Positions 41,976 through 51,517 are shown, numbered from the stretch's first letter. The stretch: 55,096 nucleotides of DNA from Muribaculaceae bacterium (GCA_017935045.1 JAGBIJ010000042.1:1-55096), one strand, 5' to 3'. The notes: generated by a model from the letters alone, not told the origin. Program-made: numbers and translations.

Positions 41976-42269
41976 ATGAGTATGAACCAAATTAAAAGAA
42001 TCCACAGTTATGTGGCCTCCTTGATGGAGGAGAGCCGCTTAAGTGAGCGGCAAGAATCGTTATTGCTGTTATCACAAACAGATGCGGTAGGAGGTGATAA
42101 TACAGGCATCGCTGGGTGCTATAACTATGTGGCCGCGTCGTGCGCGAATCAAACTAATAATAAATGCAGTAATTATGGCGTTTGTGGCAATGCCATTAAT
42201 GAATACGAGTGCAGAAACTTCGAGAAGCCCAACACTAACATCATAGGGTCAGCCTGCGGTGTTGTGTAA
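41976..42269 (+). CDS. Candidate Cys-rich RiPP precursor with double-glycine leader
   Basis: A 97-residue peptide (ATG 41976, or 41982). The first 40 residues are a hydrophilic helical leader (IKRIHSYVASLMEESRLSER ... SLLLLSQTDAVGG) ending at Gly39-Gly40, the cut site expected for a C39 peptidase. The remaining 57 residues form a likely core with six cysteines (48, 56, 64, 70, 79, 94), many Asn/Gly/Tyr, and the ending IIGSACGVV. It lies between the radical SAM maturase and the receptor/exporter genes, which process and export such peptides. I do not recognise the core in any described family. The product might be an antimicrobial, signal or metal-binding peptide (inference). Confidence 0.82.
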   Translation: MSMNQIKRIHSYVASLMEESRLSERQESLLLLSQTDAVGGDNTGIAGCYNYVAASCANQTNNKCSNYGVCGNAINEYECRNFEKPNTNIIGSACGVV

Positions 42270-42331
42270 CTTGCCTTAGGGCTGCCACGCTTCCGCTGCA
42301 TGGCGGATGAATAGCCCGGTAAATTGAATTC

Positions 42332-42363
42332 AACCTGGTGTCACGATAGCGTGATACCAGGTT
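42332..42363 (+). promoter_or_regulatory. Strong intercistronic hairpin in the RiPP operon
   Basis: AACCTGGTGTCACG (42332-42345) and CGTGATACCAGGTT (42350-42363) form a 14-bp stem with one G-U pair and a 4-nt loop. No T-run follows. Placed between precursor and receptor, it may block 3' exonucleases or partly end transcription, giving more precursor message than receptor and exporter message. Confidence 0.75.
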
Positions 42364-42418
42364 ATGGCAAACTGGTGCGGGTATCTAATATCAACAGGAT
42401 TAATTGGTTATAGCTTAT

Positions 42419-44761
42419 ATGAAGATATTGCGGTTAGCGAAATCAGGAACAACGTCGGCAATGATGATGTGGGCGGCAATGGGATTCGCCGATGTGGCAG
42501 GAACGGTAAAGGACACAGACGGCAACCCTCTTCAGGGATGTGTAATTACCTTATTAGCGCCTGCTGACACTGCTTTCGTAGCATCTGACCTCACTGATAT
42601 CGCCGGGAGATTTAATGTTGAAGCGCCCGCCGGGCAATATATTGTCAATGCGACTGCTCTCGGCCATAAATCAGAGACGCTCTATTATACGGATAACGGG
42701 GAGCTTTCAATCGTACTTGAAGGTGTAGCCTCAGACCTCGGCGAAGTGACGGTAACGGCTTCAGCTCCCGGCAGTCTGACCCGGGAGTCTAATAAATACA
42801 TCTATATTCCGGATGCACTGCCGGGAGAAGTGAAGACGGCTAAAGATGTGCTGAAAGCTGTGCCATTGGTTACCACCACTGAGAATGATGGATTGGAAGT
42901 CCTGGGCAAGGGCAGCTCGCTGCTGTACATAAATGGTAAACCGCCGCGCATGGGTCAGGCTGCGGCTTTCGCTATGCTTCAGACCGTGCCTCCTGAGAAT
43001 ATCAAGCGGGTCGAGATTATAACTAATCCCGGGAATATGGTCGATTCCGGATTTACCGGTGGGATAGTCAATGTCATTATGAGTGAGCCGGATCAGGGAT
43101 TAATGGGAGCGCTGAATGCAATGTGGAGGTCATCAAGCAATGATGCCGCCGGCAATGTAGTGTATCCAACAATATTTTTAGGCTATGCTCACGGCAAATT
43201 CAACGCATCCTTGATGGCAGGCTATCATTATTGCAATGTTGATGAGCATACCACCTCGCGGTATGACTATAAGAATGAAGGGCGTTATGTAGAGAACGAT
43301 ACGCATCGTAATACTATTGGCAATAGCGTTAATCTCGGTATGACAGCCACATACGATTTTACCCGCGTAAGCAATCTGGGAATTTCGTTTGCCGTATCTG
43401 CTTCAGACGAGCGCGGCCCTACTTCATCTGCATCTATTGACTCCCGTGACCGCAAGACCACGATGTTTGCCAATTCGTGGCGCGAGCCTTTTACCAGGCC
43501 ATACTTCTCCGGCATGGTTTTCTACACGCTCCAGACCGATGGCTGCGGCTCAGGAATCGATCTGACAGCTTGGTACGCTAACAACAAAACAAAGCGTAAA
43601 ACGAATTATCTTGAGAATGAGGCCTTGACTGGCATGGAGGAGCTTGAGACCGAGAGCGAAAGCACGCTTGCAGATTTTAAATACATCCATCGCTTTCCGC
43701 AGGGCGGCAGTCTGACTTCCGGTTTGCGTTTCAACTATACGCGCACAGATAAAACAGAGACCCGCGACGGTATACCGGACAGCTTCTTGTATGATGATTA
43801 CCATGGCAGCGTGTATGCCGACTATTCGCGCTCATGGAGCAGCCTGTTCAGCATGTCGGCAGGTCTAAGCGGGGAGTATGCCCATGCTAAAGGAGTACAG
43901 CGCGTTACCGATGAGACTTTCCGCCGCAATAACTGGATTTTGTCGCCCAACGCGAGTATAACCTTCCGCTTGCCTAAAGCTGCGCAAAGTTTCTCGCTTG
44001 AATACCAGCAGTATGTACATCGTCCTTCTGTGCGTGACATGAATCCGTTCAGGATTGAGACTTCTCCGACGACCTACATTGCCGGCAACCCTTCATTGAA
44101 AAACAGTCAGAGTTATTCTCTGTCGCTGCGTTATTCTCTACTTCGGAAATTTCATACTGTAGCGCGCTTCTCAAAAAGCGACAACCTGATGTCCAACTAT
44201 ACCTTTACCGATGGGGATGGTAAAACCGCCACATCGATTGCCAACCTGGGTAATGACCGCTGTTTTGGCTTTGAGGCTGGATTTTACGATACTTTCTTTA
44301 ATTGTATGCGCGTAAATCTCACTCTTAACGCTTACTATCGAAATGTCCACGCTTCAATCAATGGCTCGGATGTAGGATATTCAGGCTGGAATGTCAGACA
44401 GAGTACAAATCTTACCTTTTTAATAGCGCCATGGGACGCGTCGGTATCCGTTTGGAACGTGTTATGGTCTCCGACTAAAAATATAACAACTCGTTATGGC
44501 GCGAGGGAGTTGCTTAATATCAGCGTGACGAAATATCTGTTCAATGCCATGTCCCTTACATTCAGCGTAAACAATGTTACAAATTACCGTTCGCATATTT
44601 CCTACAGCAACCCCGATTACGCTTACTGTATTGATCAGAAGAATCTCGGAACGAGTTTTGAGTTGAAACTCACATACGTATTCGGCAAGCGTAGTGTCAA
44701 CGCCATACCCGAGCGCAGCAGCTCCGTTGGAGGCGATATTGCCCCAGGGGTATCCCGGTAA
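42419..44761 (+). CDS. TonB-type outer-membrane receptor (carboxypeptidase-regulatory/plug/barrel)
   Basis: A 780-residue outer-membrane beta-barrel. After a signal-like start (MKILRLAKSGTTSAMMMWAA) come a CarboxypepD_reg domain (VAGTVKDTDGNPLQGCVITLL, to about 105), a plug-like domain (KDVLKAVPLVTTTENDGLEVLGKGSSLLYINGKPP; NIKRVEIITNPGN; GIVNVIM) and a long barrel of the OMP_b-brl_3 type (repeated aromatic-ended strands; ends KLTYVFGKRSV plus a ~20-residue tail). It lies in the RiPP operon between precursor and exporter and probably carries the mature peptide through the outer membrane or takes up its ligand; direction cannot be told. The start at 42419 is preferred to a TTG at 42404. Confidence 0.88.
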   Translation: MKILRLAKSGTTSAMMMWAAMGFADVAGTVKDTDGNPLQGCVITLLAPADTAFVASDLTDIAGRFNVEAPAGQYIVNATALGHKSETLYYTDNGELSIVLEGVASDLGEVTVTASAPGSLTRESNKYIYIPDALPGEVKTAKDVLKAVPLVTTTENDGLEVLGKGSSLLYINGKPPRMGQAAAFAMLQTVPPENIKRVEIITNPGNMVDSGFTGGIVNVIMSEPDQGLMGALNAMWRSSSNDAAGNVVYPTIFLGYAHGKFNASLMAGYHYCNVDEHTTSRYDYKNEGRYVENDTHRNTIGNSVNLGMTATYDFTRVSNLGISFAVSASDERGPTSSASIDSRDRKTTMFANSWREPFTRPYFSGMVFYTLQTDGCGSGIDLTAWYANNKTKRKTNYLENEALTGMEELETESESTLADFKYIHRFPQGGSLTSGLRFNYTRTDKTETRDGIPDSFLYDDYHGSVYADYSRSWSSLFSMSAGLSGEYAHAKGVQRVTDETFRRNNWILSPNASITFRLPKAAQSFSLEYQQYVHRPSVRDMNPFRIETSPTTYIAGNPSLKNSQSYSLSLRYSLLRKFHTVARFSKSDNLMSNYTFTDGDGKTATSIANLGNDRCFGFEAGFYDTFFNCMRVNLTLNAYYRNVHASINGSDVGYSGWNVRQSTNLTFLIAPWDASVSVWNVLWSPTKNITTRYGARELLNISVTKYLFNAMSLTFSVNNVTNYRSHISYSNPDYAYCIDQKNLGTSFELKLTYVFGKRSVNAIPERSSSVGGDIAPGVSR

Positions 44762-44788
44762 GAGGCGGCTTGAAATGCCAGGCTTAGC

Positions 44789-46981
44789 ATGAAAAGAAAA
44801 ATCATAGCATATCAGCAACTTGAGCATTCCGATTGCGGCATTGTCTGCGTTCGTATCCTGCTGAGATATTGGGGCAGATGTATGTCGCTCAATGAGATAA
44901 GGGCTATATCTGACATGGGTCGTGATGGATTGTCGATTAAAGGGATTTCTGATACGCTTGGAAAAGCCGATGTCGATTCAATAGCTGTACGCTTGCCAAT
45001 GTCCGAGCTATGCAGAATGCCTTTGCCGGCTATTCTATTTTGGCGGCAAAGCCACTTTGTCGTGCTATATAAAGTTTCATCAGATGGGAAGCGGTTTTAT
45101 GTAGCGGATCCATCGCAAGGCAAAATGGTCTTTACCGAGCAGGAAATGCGGTTGTATTGGCTTGCGGAAGCGGATAGAGGTATCGCTTTGTTGTGCGAGC
45201 CATCAGATAATTTCATTGCTGATAAGAAAGCCAAAGGGGATAGGCAATTAGTTAAATTATTTAATTTGGTTAAGTCTACGCTGAGTCAACATAGGAGATG
45301 CTTCTTCACTGTAGTATTGTTCACTCTTTGTTGCCTGATTGTAGATATAGCGCTGCCGTTTCTTTTTCAGAGGACTATCGATGAGGGTGTCGCAACTCAT
45401 AATATCAGTCTGATCTGGATGCTTGTTTCTGCGCAGCTTATGTTCTTCCTCGGAAATTTCGTTTCGCAGAAGATCGTTGATTGGGTTCTGACGCATTTAG
45501 GGCTGAAAGTCGGGCTCGATATGATGAATGAATATTTGTGCAAGCTTTTGTCTCGTCCAATGGATTTTTTTGCAAGGAAAGTCAATTCAGATCTAATTCA
45601 GAAAGCGGAAGACCAAATGAGGATAAAAGACTTTTTAGTAGGAATGCCTAATACAATCTTTTTCATGTGCTTGAACATTGCGGTATTCTCAAGTCTGCTT
45701 ATTTATTTCAATATTTACATTTACTTGTTTTTCATGATATGCACAGGCGCTGGTTTCTTATGGATCGGCCTGTTTATGCGCAAAAGAAAAGCGATAGACT
45801 ATACTTACACTTCATGTATCGCGGAAAACAGAAACAATTTATATGAATTGATAGGTGGAGTGGCCGAAATCAAGATTAACAATGCGGATGAAATAAAAGT
45901 ATCAGTATGGAATAAGTTGCAAAACAGAATCAACGACCTTGCCAAGAAGCGGTATTATATACAATTATGGATGGCAAGCGGCACTACACTGCTTTTTCGG
46001 CTTAGAGAGATTGCTGTAATCGGCATTTGTGCTACATCTGTAGTTTACGGCAACATGACCATAGGTGTAATGATGACCGTGAGCTATATAATAGGGCGTT
46101 TAGCTTCGCCTTTTGATGATATTCTCGACACCATTGCAAAGATTCAGGACGCATCAGTGTCAATGGAGCGGGTCGAGGAGATAATGCACGCGGCGCTTGA
46201 CGATGATGCAGATGATGCGCATATTCCAGTGAAAGATATTGACATAACAGATGTCTCGTTCAAATATCCGGGGTCACATTCTCCTTTTGTGCTTACGGAC
46301 ATTAATTTAACAATCCCTTTAGGGTCAACTATAGCGTTGGTGGGCCCAAGCGGCTGCGGCAAATCGACTCTCATCAAAATTATAATGGACTTATTCCAGC
46401 CGGCAAGCGGCGCGGTAAAAGTCGGTGGTATAGTATTATCTGCGTTAAATCAAAAATCATGGCAGAAGAATTGCGGCATTGTCATGCAGGAAGGAACTGT
46501 TTTCACAGGGACATTATTGTCTAACATCGCTATGTCTGATGAAATACCTGATACGGATAAAGCTATCGCAGCTGTCCGTTTAGCTTGTCTGTATGATTTT
46601 ATACAAGGGCTGCCGATGGGTCTGTATACTAAAATCGGTGTGTCGGGGATCGAGCTTAGCGGCGGACAGAAACAGAGGCTGTTGATAGCACGTGCATTAT
46701 ATAGAAATCCGGATCTGCTGATTCTTGATGAAGCGACATCTTCCTTAGACGCGATGAATGAGGCGCAAATCGTAAGGAATCTAAAAAGCCGCAGCAACGG
46801 CAAGACTGTGATAATAGCGGCTCACAGATTGTCGACTATAATGCACGCAGATACGATTGTTTACATGAATGAAGGCAGGATACTGGAAATTGGCAGCCAT
46901 AATTGCCTGATGAGTCTTAACGGTGCTTACAGCCGGTTGTTCAGAGGACAAATTGCTTATGCGGAGCAACCGTTATATTAG
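44789..46981 (+). CDS. Peptidase-containing ABC exporter (C39 domain)
   Basis: A 730-residue inner-membrane protein that would cut the leader at the double glycine and export the core. N-terminal C39 peptidase: catalytic Cys16 (LEHSDCGIVC), His89 (SHFVVLY) and Asp107 (VADPSQGK) are all present, so it should be active. Then a six-helix membrane domain (about 160-440) and a nucleotide-binding domain with Walker A GPSGCGKST, signature LSGGQKQRLLIARAL, Walker B LLILDEATSSLD and the H-loop AAHRLST. It is the last gene of the RiPP operon. The substrate is most likely the 97-residue Cys-rich peptide at 41976. Confidence 0.95.
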   Translation: MKRKIIAYQQLEHSDCGIVCVRILLRYWGRCMSLNEIRAISDMGRDGLSIKGISDTLGKADVDSIAVRLPMSELCRMPLPAILFWRQSHFVVLYKVSSDGKRFYVADPSQGKMVFTEQEMRLYWLAEADRGIALLCEPSDNFIADKKAKGDRQLVKLFNLVKSTLSQHRRCFFTVVLFTLCCLIVDIALPFLFQRTIDEGVATHNISLIWMLVSAQLMFFLGNFVSQKIVDWVLTHLGLKVGLDMMNEYLCKLLSRPMDFFARKVNSDLIQKAEDQMRIKDFLVGMPNTIFFMCLNIAVFSSLLIYFNIYIYLFFMICTGAGFLWIGLFMRKRKAIDYTYTSCIAENRNNLYELIGGVAEIKINNADEIKVSVWNKLQNRINDLAKKRYYIQLWMASGTTLLFRLREIAVIGICATSVVYGNMTIGVMMTVSYIIGRLASPFDDILDTIAKIQDASVSMERVEEIMHAALDDDADDAHIPVKDIDITDVSFKYPGSHSPFVLTDINLTIPLGSTIALVGPSGCGKSTLIKIIMDLFQPASGAVKVGGIVLSALNQKSWQKNCGIVMQEGTVFTGTLLSNIAMSDEIPDTDKAIAAVRLACLYDFIQGLPMGLYTKIGVSGIELSGGQKQRLLIARALYRNPDLLILDEATSSLDAMNEAQIVRNLKSRSNGKTVIIAAHRLSTIMHADTIVYMNEGRILEIGSHNCLMSLNGAYSRLFRGQIAYAEQPLY

Positions 46982-47048
46982 GTTTGTTATAAGCTGATTT
47001 TAAATTTTGTCCATAAACGCGGGGAGGCCTTGGGAATGGTTGATGCCG

Positions 47049-47082
47049 GCACATAATGTGCGGAAAAATTATGGTAATTTTG
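47049..47082 (+). promoter_or_regulatory. Efflux-operon promoter with palindromic operator
   Basis: The -7 box is TAATTTTG (47075-47082). No TTTG lies at the usual distance; instead the -33 region is covered by the perfect palindrome GCACATAATGTGC (47049-47061). A metal-sensing regulator binding there is plausible, but no regulator gene is next to it. Confidence 0.55.
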
Positions 47083-47127
47083 CAGAGTTGAAAATCTATA
47101 CGAAAAAGTCGTTAATCAATCTATACA

Positions 47128-48318
47128 ATGAAGTATCTTAACACAGGATTTTTCAAGACTATAGCCGGCTCTGTAAGCCTGGCCGCCCTGCTGTGTTTAG
47201 GCGCTTGCGGCGCCCATGATCATGACCACGCGGAGCATGAAGGCGAGCATACCGACAAAGAGAAAGCCGAAGACCACGACCATGAGGGAGTGGTGGTCTT
47301 CACTGCCGAGCAGGCCAAAGCTTGCGGAGTGGAGACAGCCGAGGTGCGCCCGGGAGAGTTTACCGGTGTCATAAGGACTACCGGCGAGATAGTGGCCGCT
47401 CCCGGCGACGAACGTACCGTATCGGCCAAGGCTGCGGGCATAGTCAGTTTCGCCGGGGGCGAGATGACACCTGGCGCCCCTGTCGGCGCGGGCCAGACGC
47501 TCTTCCGCATCTCGGCGCGGGGTGTGACCACTACTGACAACAATGCCCCGCTGCGGGCCACGCTGGCCAGTGCCGAGGCACGCTTGAAGCGGGCCGACGG
47601 ACTCTTGGCCGACAAGCTGATTACGCAGACCGAATACGATTTGATTAAGGCCGAGGTCGCTGCCGCCCGTGCCGCCCTTGCTACCCCGCAGGCCACCGTG
47701 ACCAGCGGCGGCGACGTGGCCGCATCGCCTATCTCCGGATATATAGCGGAGTGTCTGGTACGCCCCGGCGACTATATCGAGGTGGGAGCGCCGCTGGCTG
47801 TGGTAACCACCAACCGGCAGCTGCAGCTTCGCGCCGATGTGCCTCAGCGATACAGCGCCGACCTCTCCTCGATACGCGGCGCCAACATAGTGGTTCCCGC
47901 CGCCGACGAGCGCCGCATACGTCTGGCTGACTACGGAAGCCGGGTGGTAAGTGTCGGCAAGGGCAGCAACAGTACTGCTTCGCTCTATATCCCGGTAACT
48001 ATAGAGTTCAACAATCCCGGCGGCTTGACCGCCGGAATGCCGGTGGAGGCATATCTGCTTACTGACCGCATGCCGGGCGTGATAACCGTGCCGCGCGAGG
48101 CTCTGACCGAGGAGGAAGGCATGTATTTCGTATATGTGGAGCAAAGCCCCGAGCATTTCCGTAAGCAGCGGGTGGATGTAGGCGCCACAGACGGCGTCAG
48201 CGCCCAGATTACCTCCGGTCTGAAGGAGGGCGAGCGTATAGTGGTCAAGGGAGCGACAATGCTCAAGCTGGCGGCCAATTCCGGCAAGGCTCCTCAGGGA
48301 CATAACCATAATCATTGA
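47128..48318 (+). CDS. RND efflux periplasmic adaptor, His-rich (CzcB/CusB-like)
   Basis: A 396-residue membrane-fusion protein. The N-terminus has a lipobox-type end of the signal (LCLGACGAHDHDH) followed by a His/Glu/Asp-rich stretch (HDHDHAEHEGEHTDK ... EDHDHEG) and the C-terminus ends GHNHNH, suggesting metal capture. Between are barrel-sandwich and beta-barrel domains (VSFAGGEMTPGAPVGAGQTLFRIS; AARAALATP; SGYIAECLVRPGDYIEVGAPL) with a short helical hairpin. It joins the inner-membrane pump to the outer-membrane channel. The metal could be Zn/Co/Cd or Cu; it is not decided by sequence alone. The next gene begins within a few bases of its stop. Confidence 0.92.
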   Translation: MKYLNTGFFKTIAGSVSLAALLCLGACGAHDHDHAEHEGEHTDKEKAEDHDHEGVVVFTAEQAKACGVETAEVRPGEFTGVIRTTGEIVAAPGDERTVSAKAAGIVSFAGGEMTPGAPVGAGQTLFRISARGVTTTDNNAPLRATLASAEARLKRADGLLADKLITQTEYDLIKAEVAAARAALATPQATVTSGGDVAASPISGYIAECLVRPGDYIEVGAPLAVVTTNRQLQLRADVPQRYSADLSSIRGANIVVPAADERRIRLADYGSRVVSVGKGSNSTASLYIPVTIEFNNPGGLTAGMPVEAYLLTDRMPGVITVPREALTEEEGMYFVYVEQSPEHFRKQRVDVGATDGVSAQITSGLKEGERIVVKGATMLKLAANSGKAPQGHNHNH

Positions 48319-48323
48319 CAGAT

Positions 48324-51300
48324 ATGCTTGACTCGATTATACGGTTCAGCCTGCACAACCGCCTGACCATCATGCTGGCCGCTGTGCTTATCGCTGTAGG
48401 AGGCTGCTATGTGGCATCGCGCATGGAAGCCGATGTTTTTCCGGATCTCAACGCCCCGACGGTGGCTGTTATGACCGAGGCGCCAGGTATGGCGGCCGAG
48501 GAGGTGGAGCAGACCGTGACATACCCGGTGGAGACGGCTTTGAACGGAGCTGCCGGCGTGCGCCGTGTGCGCTCGTCAAGCTCTATGGGTTTTTCCTGCG
48601 TGTGGGTGGAATTTGATTGGGATACCGATATATATCATGCGCGCCAGACTGTATCGGAGCGTCTGGCCACCGTCAGCGGCAAGCTGCCGCAGGGTGCGGA
48701 GACTCCGGTGCTGGGAGCCCAGTCGTCTATTCTGGGCGAGGTGCTGTTTGTCGGTCTTACCGGACCTGCCGGCGGCTCCATGCAGGAGCTGCGTACGCTC
48801 GCTGACCGCGACATAGCGCCCAGACTGCTGTCAGTGCCGGGTGTCTCACAGGTCAATGTGATAGGCGGCGATGTCAAGGAATATCAGATATTGCTGCGTC
48901 CCGAGCGCATGGCGAAGTGGGGCGTGAGTCTTGGCGACGTGGCAACCGCCACAGAGGGGATGACCCGCAATTCCACCGGTGGAGTGGCATACGATTACGG
49001 CAACGAATATATCATACGCGGTCTGGCCGCCACCACGGATGTGGATCAGATCAGTTCCGCCGTAGTCAGGCTCAACGAGGCCGGCGAGCCGGTGCTTCTG
49101 CGCGACATAGCCGATGTGCAGGTGGGCAATCAGATACCGCAGACAGGCGTGGCTTCGGTAGACGGCGAGCCCTCGGTGCTTCTGACCGTCACGAAGCAGC
49201 ATGGGGTCGGCACCATAGAGCTGACCGAGCGTCTGGAGGCGGCTCTCTCTGACATAAAGGCAGGTCTGCCTGCCGACGTCAAGGTATCGACAGACCTGTA
49301 CCGCCAGCGCGATTTCATAGACGCTTCGGTCAACAATATAAAGAAAAGTCTTGTCGAGGGAGCCGTGCTGGTGGCCATCATACTTTTCGTCTTCCTGATG
49401 AATCCGCGCACCACGCTCATATCCCTTGTGACTATCCCGCTGTCACTGCTTGTCACAATACTTGTGCTGCGGCTTATGAATCTCTCCATCAATACGATGA
49501 GTATCGGCGGTATCGCCATAGCCATCGGCTCGCTGGTGGACGACGCGATAGTCGATGTGGAGAACGTCTACAAGCGGCTGCGCCATAACCGCACTCTCCC
49601 GGAAGGGGAGCGCCGCAGGGTGCTCGACGTGGTATTCGAGGCATCGCGCGAGGTGCGTATGCCTATACTCAACTCCACTCTTATAATTGTGGTCAGCTTC
49701 GTGCCGCTCTTCTTCCTGCAGGGGATGGAGGGACGCATGCTGATACCCCTGGGCATAGCTTTCATAACATCGCTTTTCGCTTCCACTCTTGTGGCACTCA
49801 CGCTGACACCGGTTCTGTGTTCGCTTCTGCTGAGCAAGCGCGAAGTCAAGGAGCAGGAGCCTAAGATTGTAGTCTGGCTCAAGCGCGGATATCGCACTGT
49901 GCTGGAAAAGGCTCTGCGCCACAAAAGGGTGGTGCTGGGCGCCACGGGCGCGCTGCTTGTGGTGGCTTTGGCTCTGTTTTTCATGCAGGGACGGGACTTC
50001 CTGCCCCCCTTCAACGAAGGATCGTTTACCATCAACGTCAGCACTCTGCCGGGCGTCGCGCTGGAGCAGAGCGACTCCATAGGCCGGCGTGCCGAGCGCA
50101 TATTGCTGACGGTGCCCGAGATAAAGCGGGTAGCCCGCAAGACCGGACGCGCCGAGCTTGACGAGCATGCCCTCGGCACCAATACCTCCGAAATCGAAGC
50201 CCCGTATATATCCGAGGGGCGTGGCAAGGAAGAAATAGCAGAGGAGATACGCCACAAACTTAGTGTGCTGCCCGGCGTGAATATCGAGATCGGGCAGCCC
50301 ATCTCCCACCGTATCGACGCCATGCTCAGCGGCTCTCAGAGCAATATCGCCATCAAGATTTTCGGCCCTGACCTGCATGAGCTGATTCATCTGGGCAATG
50401 AGGTAAAGGAGGCGATAGAGGGTGTCCCGGGACTTGAGGACGTGAATGTCGAGCAGCTTACCGACTGTCCGCAGATCAACATCACACCCCGTCCGGGCAT
50501 GCTGGCCCGCTACGGCATCGGTATGCCGGAGTTCAATCGGTTTGTGAGCATGGCTCTCGGAGGTGTGCAGGTCAGCGAGGTGCGCGAGGGAAACTCCGTC
50601 TATGCCCTTACGGTCAAGGTGCGCCCTGACAACCGCGACGCGCTTGAGGAGATAGGCGCGCTGACCCTGGACGCTGCCGACGGCACGAAGGTGCCTCTTG
50701 AGACAGTGGCCGAAGTAAAGTCTACCTCTGGGCCCGGCAGCGTGAGCCGCGAGAATGTGAGCCGCCGCCTTACGGTCAGTGCCAACGTCTCAGGCCGTGA
50801 CCTGCGCGGAGCCGTGGACGATGTCAAGAAGCTTGTGGCCGGACGCGTCTCGCTGCCGCCGGGCTATCATATCAGCTACGGCGGCCAGTTTGAAAGCGAG
50901 GAAGCGGCCTCGCGCACTCTGCTGCTTACGAGCCTGTTCTCCATTCTCGCCATATATCTGCTGCTCTTCAATCAGTTCCGCGACGCACGTCAGAGCGCGG
51001 TCATCATGCTCAATCTGCCTCTGGCCCTGATAGGCGGCGTCTTCGCCATATCGCTGACTGACGGTGTGGTCAGTATTCCGGCCATAATCGGATTCATATC
51101 GCTGTTCGGCATAGCCACGCGCAACGGTATGCTGCTGGTAGACCGTTATAACGTACTTGTGGGCGAGGGCCTGACACCGCGCGAGGCCGTAGTCCGCGGT
51201 TCGGTCGACCGTCTGAATCCGATTCTAATGACAGCTCTGACCTCCGCGTTGGCCCTGATACCTCTGGCGGCAGGCAGCGGAGAGCCTGGAAACGAGATAC

Positions 51301-51425
51301 AGAGTCCCATGGCCAAAGTAATACTCGGCGGCCTGATTTCCGCAACCCTGCTCAACGGCTTCATCATTCCTGTCATATACCTGCTTTGGGGTAGCCGCAG
51401 GCACGGAAAGACCGAGGAAAATTAA
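48324..51425 (+). CDS. Heavy-metal RND efflux pump (CzcA/CusA family)
   Basis: A 1033-residue inner-membrane pump with the repeated six-helix RND plan. It begins MLDSIIRFSLHNRLTIMLAA; has FPDLNAPTVAVMTEAPGMAAEEVEQTVTYPVE, typical of the heavy-metal branch; and the membrane-embedded acidic motif IGSLVDDAIVDVENVYKRL in helix 4. The two large periplasmic loops are complete and the C-terminal helices are intact (FISLFGIATRNGMLLVDRY). It exports metal ions using the proton gradient. ATG 48324 follows the adaptor stop by 6 bp; a TTG at 48315 would overlap it. Confidence 0.94.
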   Translation: MLDSIIRFSLHNRLTIMLAAVLIAVGGCYVASRMEADVFPDLNAPTVAVMTEAPGMAAEEVEQTVTYPVETALNGAAGVRRVRSSSSMGFSCVWVEFDWDTDIYHARQTVSERLATVSGKLPQGAETPVLGAQSSILGEVLFVGLTGPAGGSMQELRTLADRDIAPRLLSVPGVSQVNVIGGDVKEYQILLRPERMAKWGVSLGDVATATEGMTRNSTGGVAYDYGNEYIIRGLAATTDVDQISSAVVRLNEAGEPVLLRDIADVQVGNQIPQTGVASVDGEPSVLLTVTKQHGVGTIELTERLEAALSDIKAGLPADVKVSTDLYRQRDFIDASVNNIKKSLVEGAVLVAIILFVFLMNPRTTLISLVTIPLSLLVTILVLRLMNLSINTMSIGGIAIAIGSLVDDAIVDVENVYKRLRHNRTLPEGERRRVLDVVFEASREVRMPILNSTLIIVVSFVPLFFLQGMEGRMLIPLGIAFITSLFASTLVALTLTPVLCSLLLSKREVKEQEPKIVVWLKRGYRTVLEKALRHKRVVLGATGALLVVALALFFMQGRDFLPPFNEGSFTINVSTLPGVALEQSDSIGRRAERILLTVPEIKRVARKTGRAELDEHALGTNTSEIEAPYISEGRGKEEIAEEIRHKLSVLPGVNIEIGQPISHRIDAMLSGSQSNIAIKIFGPDLHELIHLGNEVKEAIEGVPGLEDVNVEQLTDCPQINITPRPGMLARYGIGMPEFNRFVSMALGGVQVSEVREGNSVYALTVKVRPDNRDALEEIGALTLDAADGTKVPLETVAEVKSTSGPGSVSRENVSRRLTVSANVSGRDLRGAVDDVKKLVAGRVSLPPGYHISYGGQFESEEAASRTLLLTSLFSILAIYLLLFNQFRDARQSAVIMLNLPLALIGGVFAISLTDGVVSIPAIIGFISLFGIATRNGMLLVDRYNVLVGEGLTPREAVVRGSVDRLNPILMTALTSALALIPLAAGSGEPGNEIQSPMAKVILGGLISATLLNGFIIPVIYLLWGSRRHGKTEEN

Positions 51426-51433
51426 TGTTGAAA

Positions 51434-51493
51434 GGGTAGGGTTTCGTACGCCGATACTCTGAAAAGAGTATTTTTACGCCGAGAGTCCTACCC
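51434..51493 (+). terminator. Nested hairpins and terminator after the RND pump
   Basis: ATACTCT, a GAAA loop and AGAGTAT (51454-51471) followed by TTTTT form a compact terminator. It is nested inside longer arms GGGTAGG (51434-51440) and CCTACCC (51487-51493). If the outer arms pair the inner hairpin may still form, so the region could be a simple terminator or a leader that controls the TolC-like gene downstream. Confidence 0.72.
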
Positions 51494-51509
51494 GATTCAG
51501 ATTATTTAT

Positions 51510-51517
51510 TACTTTTG
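51510..51517 (+). promoter_or_regulatory. -7 box of the TolC-like gene
   Basis: TACTTTTG fits TAnnTTTG. No TTTG is present 19-20 bp upstream. With the terminator before it, the channel gene is likely transcribed separately from the pump, with a 60-nt leader to ATG 51582. Confidence 0.5.

Noticed and set aside
47197-48315. Minus-strand frame of 372 codons
   Set aside because: Antisense to the His-rich adaptor; no protein features.
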